A stretch of 64,000 nt of DNA from Leifsonia sp. C5G2 (GTDB lineage Bacteria > Actinomycetota > Actinomycetes > Actinomycetales > Microbacteriaceae), in assembly GCF_013359685.1 (NCBI RefSeq), contig NZ_JABFMV010000009.1:62001-126000 (forward strand). Direction: 5' to 3'. A program made the translations under genes and the position numbers. The notes beneath the pieces were generated by a model. That model ran no database searches, had not been told where the DNA came from, and was given only the letters and a program-made list of their open reading frames with translations. Below, piece after piece: positions 61,150 to 64,000 of this stretch (positions within the stretch are counted from its first letter, which is position 1; each line of letters begins with the position of its first letter).

Positions 61150-62505
61150 TCAGCCCTTCGTCCGCTTCGCCTGGAAGGCGTCGTAGTCCTGCTGGCCGGC
61201 GTCGGCGAGCTGCTTCGGCGTCACCTGACCGGCGTACAGCTGCTGCAGCTGACCGCCGATGGTGTCGAGCATCGTCGGCGTCGACCAGTCGAAGTAGGGC
61301 GTGTAGCCGTTGCTCTTGTCGAGCGACTGCTGCGCCGCGATCTCGGTCGCGAGCTCCGCGTTGCCCGACGGGATGGTCAGGTCGGAGTGCAGCAGCGGGA
61401 GGAAGCCGTGGTCGACCGCCGACTGCGCGGACGCCTTGCCCGCCATGAAGTCGAGGAAGGCGGCGGCGGCGTCCGGGTTCTTCGACTTGGACGAGATGGC
61501 CAGGTTGGCGGCGGAGGCGCCGGTGCCGACGACCTTCCCGCCGTCGACCTGCGGCAGCTGCACGTAACCGAACTCCTGGTTCTGCGCCTCCGAGAACGCC
61601 AGCGACCCGGTGTACTCGAAGCGGAAGGCGGCCTTGCCGGAGAGGAACTCGTTCTGCGCGTCGGCGTACTGGATGCCGGCGTAGTTGGGGGTGAACCATC
61701 CCTCGTCCGCCCACTTCTTCACATCCGTCGCGGCCTGCACGATGCCGGTGTCGGTGATCGGAACAGTGCCGTTGGAGTAGACGAAGTCGCCGATCTTGTC
61801 GGCCGGGGCGTAGAGGTTCTGCAGCGCGAACAGGATGGAGGTGGACGAGCCCTTGTCCTGCGAGCCGTAGGCGATCGGCACCTGGCCGGCCGCCTTGACC
61901 GCCGCCGCGTCCTTCTCGAAGTCGGCGAGCGTCTTCGGAACGGGCAGGCCCAGCTTGTCGAGGATGGTCTTGTTGTAATACAGGCCGATCAGCGACGACC
62001 GCGCGGCCGGCGTGGCGAACAGCGAGCCGGTGCCCATCTCCTTGCCGTCCGGGCTGAACTCGGTCTGCCGGGCGATGGTGTCGGGGACCTCCTTGTCCCA
62101 GCCGTACAGCTTCGAGTAGGCGTCGAGGTTGAGGATGCGGCCGCCCTTGGCGAGCGTGCCCATGGCGGACCAGCCGTTGTTGACCAGCGCGATGTCCGGC
62201 CCGTTCGGGTCGGCCAGGCGGAGGCCGACCGTGTTGTTGACCTGACCCCAGTCCTGGGTCGTGCGCTTGATGGTGATGTTGGGGTGCTTCTTCTCGAACT
62301 CCTTGACGACGGAGTCCATCCACTTGCCCTCGTCGTTCTGCCAGAAGTCGAGGATCTTGAGGGTCACGTCCTTGCCGGAGACGTCTTTGGAGACGGGCCG
62401 GGACGATGCGCCCGATCCCGTCGATCCACCCGGTGCGCACGCCGACAGGCCCAGAGCCAGCCCGGCCGCCAGAGCGACCGCTCCGACGATGTGACGCTTC
62501 TTCAT
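61150..62505 (-). CDS. carbohydrate ABC transporter substrate-binding lipoprotein
   Basis: A 451-aa family 1 (maltose-type) binding protein. The lipobox is LGLSACAPG. LKILDFWQNDEGKWMDSVVK and FRFEYTGSLAFSEAQNQEFG are typical. Several aromatic residues point to an oligosaccharide ligand; with GH3, GH4 and a BadF-type kinase around it a beta-glucoside or chito-oligosaccharide is likely. The ATG at 62505 starts MKKRHIVGAVALAAG. First gene of the importer operon. Confidence 0.88.
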   Translation of the reverse strand: MKKRHIVGAVALAAGLALGLSACAPGGSTGSGASSRPVSKDVSGKDVTLKILDFWQNDEGKWMDSVVKEFEKKHPNITIKRTTQDWGQVNNTVGLRLADPNGPDIALVNNGWSAMGTLAKGGRILNLDAYSKLYGWDKEVPDTIARQTEFSPDGKEMGTGSLFATPAARSSLIGLYYNKTILDKLGLPVPKTLADFEKDAAAVKAAGQVPIAYGSQDKGSSTSILFALQNLYAPADKIGDFVYSNGTVPITDTGIVQAATDVKKWADEGWFTPNYAGIQYADAQNEFLSGKAAFRFEYTGSLAFSEAQNQEFGYVQLPQVDGGKVVGTGASAANLAISSKSKNPDAAAAFLDFMAGKASAQSAVDHGFLPLLHSDLTIPSGNAELATEIAAQQSLDKSNGYTPYFDWSTPTMLDTIGGQLQQLYAGQVTPKQLADAGQQDYDAFQAKRTKG

Positions 62506-62603
62506 TCGAGTCTCCCTTAACCCGTGCCGTGTGTTCACGCCGCGGTGCGACGCGGGGCCAACGCTATGCTTAAGCAGCCCAGTGAGTCCACTTGAGGACG
62601 AAA

Positions 62604-62698
62604 TAACAACCATTTCGGCAACTGGTACGCGAAAATCCGCCGTCTATGGCCCCGCTGGAACGTCGCCGCAAGCGGACCAGTGCCCAATCTGGTTGTTA
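62604..62698. promoter_or_regulatory. divergent control region with 9-bp inverted arms
   Basis: TAACAACCA (62604-62612) and TGGTTGTTA (62690-62698) are perfect inverse complements 77 bases apart in the space between the importer operon and the kinase gene. The inner TTGTTA of the right arm could be a -35 box with ATAACT 17 bases on (62716-62721) as its -10 for the kinase gene. A regulator binding both arms could serve both promoters; no regulator gene is within the window. Confidence 0.35.
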
Positions 62699-62790
62699 AT
62701 CGCCCCACAACTGGCATAACTGGGCTTCGATTGACTAGCGTGAACGCGTCGCCGGGGCAGCCGACGGCCGGAACACACGAGGCGGAGCGA

Positions 62791-63696
62791 ATGACGCGGT
62801 CGGCAGGCATCGACATCGGCGGGACCAAGACACACATCGTGGTCACCGACGACGCCTCCGCCGCCCGCACCGAGCTCGTCGTCCCGTCCGCCGACTGGCG
62901 CACCGGGCTCGGCGACCCCGAGGCCGACGCCCGCGGACTGAGCCGGCTGCTCGGCGAGCGCTTCGGACCGCAGATCCGCACAGCCGCCGTCGCGATCGGC
63001 GCCCACGGCTGCGAGAACACCGAGCAGTGCCGCGACCTGGAGCGGGCCCTCCGGCCCTACCACGACGGCCCGGTGCTCGTCGTCAACGACTCCGAGCTCA
63101 TCGCGCCCGCCATGGGCGCCGCACATGCCATCGGCGTCGTCGTCGGCACCGGGTCCATCGCGACCGCGCGGGACGCCGCCGGTGAGCTGGCGACCGCGGG
63201 CGGCTGGGGGTGGATGCTCGGCGACGAGGGAAGCGCCGCGGGCCTTGTGCGGGAGGCGACCCGCGCCGTGCTGGACAGCCGCGACCGCGGCGAGCCCCTC
63301 GATGCGCTCGGCACGCGCCTCCTCGCGGCGTTCGCAGCGGGGGACGCCGACGAACTCGCCCTCGCGGTCACCGAGGCGGGCTCGGCCGAGGCGCTGGGCG
63401 GTCGCGCACCGGAGGTCTTCTCCGCGGCGGACGACGGCTCCGCCCTCGCGTCAGCCGTCATCCACGACGCAGGCGTCCACCTGGCGCGACTCGTCGACCG
63501 GCTGATCCGGCGCGGCATCCGTGCCGAGTCCGTCGTCGCCGGCGGCTCGGTGATCGAACGCCAGCCCCGCCTCCAGGAGGCCTTCGCCTCGGCTCTGGCC
63601 AGCGTCCGGCCCGGCCTCCCCCTCAGCATCCTCGACCGGCCGCCCGTCGACGGCGCCATCGCGCTGGCACGCGGCCTCGCCGCCGCCGCGCACTGA
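62791..63696 (+). CDS. BadF/BadG-type ATPase, N-acetylglucosamine kinase-like
   Basis: A 301-aa sugar kinase of the actin-like ASKHA fold. GIDIGGTKTHIVVTD is the phosphate-1 loop, VVNDSELIAPAMGAAHAIGV the catalytic Asp region and VVVGTGSIATARD the phosphate-2 loop; GWGWMLGDEGSAAGLVREAT is a typical NAGK-family block. GGAG lies 5 bases before the ATG at 62791. It is divergent from the importer operon and 32 bases before the GH4 gene, and probably phosphorylates the monosaccharide or disaccharide imported by it. Confidence 0.85.
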   Translation: MTRSAGIDIGGTKTHIVVTDDASAARTELVVPSADWRTGLGDPEADARGLSRLLGERFGPQIRTAAVAIGAHGCENTEQCRDLERALRPYHDGPVLVVNDSELIAPAMGAAHAIGVVVGTGSIATARDAAGELATAGGWGWMLGDEGSAAGLVREATRAVLDSRDRGEPLDALGTRLLAAFAAGDADELALAVTEAGSAEALGGRAPEVFSAADDGSALASAVIHDAGVHLARLVDRLIRRGIRAESVVAGGSVIERQPRLQEAFASALASVRPGLPLSILDRPPVDGAIALARGLAAAAH

Positions 63697-63728
63697 CCAT
63701 CACCATCACGATCGGAGACATCCACCCC

Positions 63729-64000
63729 ATGAAAGTCACCCTCATCGGCGCAGGAAGCCGCGAGTTCGCCGGCACCATCATCCGCGACCTCCTCCTCAGC
63801 GGGCCGATCGCCGAGAAGGGCCTCGACATCGTGCTCATGGACATCGCGGCCGGCCCCCTCGCCGAGATGGAGGAGTACGCGCGGTCGGTCATCGGGCAGC
63901 TCGGCCACGCCGCGACGGTCTCCTCCACCACCGACCTCGACACGGCCGTGACCGGGGCCGACTTCGTGGTGACCGCCATCGAGGTGAACCGCTACCACTA
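63729..64000 (+). CDS. glycoside hydrolase family 4 protein, 5' part
   Basis: The first 90 codons of a GH4 (6-phospho-glycosidase / alpha-glucosidase type) gene cut by the window end. GH4 enzymes use NAD+ and a metal for redox-assisted cleavage. KVTLIGAGSREFAGTIIRDL is the N-terminal NAD-binding block with the family's GAGS/xxF pattern. GADFVVTAIEVNRYHY follows at the edge. It pairs with the upstream kinase: phosphorylated sugar made there is a natural substrate. The specificity is not visible in this part. Confidence 0.8.
   Translation, partial: MKVTLIGAGSREFAGTIIRDLLLSGPIAEKGLDIVLMDIAAGPLAEMEEYARSVIGQLGHAATVSSTTDLDTAVTGADFVVTAIEVNRYH

Noticed and set aside
58503-63696. Reading the last locus simply as N-acetylglucosamine/chitobiose catabolism
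   Set aside because: The NagB-like protein lacks the catalytic Glu, no NagA is present, and GH3/GH4 specificities are undecided; kept as one option only.

Overview
The window is high-GC, densely packed bacterial DNA with many 4-base ATGA/GTGA gene overlaps and GTG starts. It looks like the chromosome of an actinomycete, most likely a member of the Microbacteriaceae (Leifsonia-like). The taxon is an inference from codon bias, the actinobacterial gene families (GH15/GH65, DUF1918, DUF445, DUF4396, LPXTG surface protein) and protein style. No rRNA, tRNA, CRISPR array, IS element or phage gene was recognised.

Layout. (1) 1-6.1 kb: a small unknown gene, a deleted SOUL-family pseudogene, then an acetyl-CoA synthetase / E1alpha / E1beta / E2 / acyl-carrier-protein operon with no E3. 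(2) 6.1-7.4 kb: a small heat-shock protein and a VOC protein. (3) 7.5-13.1 kb: a giant LPXTG-anchored repeat protein, split by a frameshift at a perfect hairpin. (4) 13.3-16.3 kb: a LuxR-type regulator translationally coupled to an ECF-like membrane protein, then an alpha/beta-hydrolase lacking its catalytic Ser and His. (5) 16.4-22.1 kb: a minus-strand oxidation operon (membrane protein, gluconate-2-dehydrogenase-like small subunit, GMC oxidoreductase, pyruvate-oxidase-like ThDP enzyme, enolase-superfamily enzyme). (6) 22.3-25.4 kb: CtaG / CcdA / SCO1-TlpA fusion, a copper and thiol-redox module for terminal-oxidase assembly. (7) 25.4-43 kb: a MarR regulator operon, CLC chloride channel, SulP transporter with its MerR regulator, an SDR/GH15/NDH-2/Ca2+ exchanger operon, a Na+/H+ antiporter, DUF4396, and a glycine-betaine ABC importer. 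(8) 43-51 kb: a class A penicillin-binding protein, GH6 cellulase, alpha/beta-hydrolase, DUF445, LysR, YeiH, and a composite AraC/dihydrofolate-reductase pseudogene. (9) 51.3-55.9 kb: DUF1918, a HAD-GH65 fusion phosphorylase, and a polymer-forming membrane protein. (10) 56.1-64 kb: a sugar locus with divergent SBP / two permeases / NagB-like / GH3 and BadF-type kinase / GH4 (cut by the window end).

The most interesting signal is a recurring 21-bp element, TGCA-N4-TGCAACWGTTGYA, found five times between 22.1 and 43.1 kb. One copy lies between the MarR gene and the CLC channel. The others lie in front of the oxidation operon, the CtaG operon, the SDR-GH15-NDH2-exchanger operon / Na+/H+ antiporter, and the penicillin-binding protein. 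I infer a local MarR regulon linking ion and proton balance, respiratory-chain assembly, peripheral sugar oxidation and envelope synthesis. The betaine importer and SulP/MerR unit sit in the same stretch without a copy that I could see.
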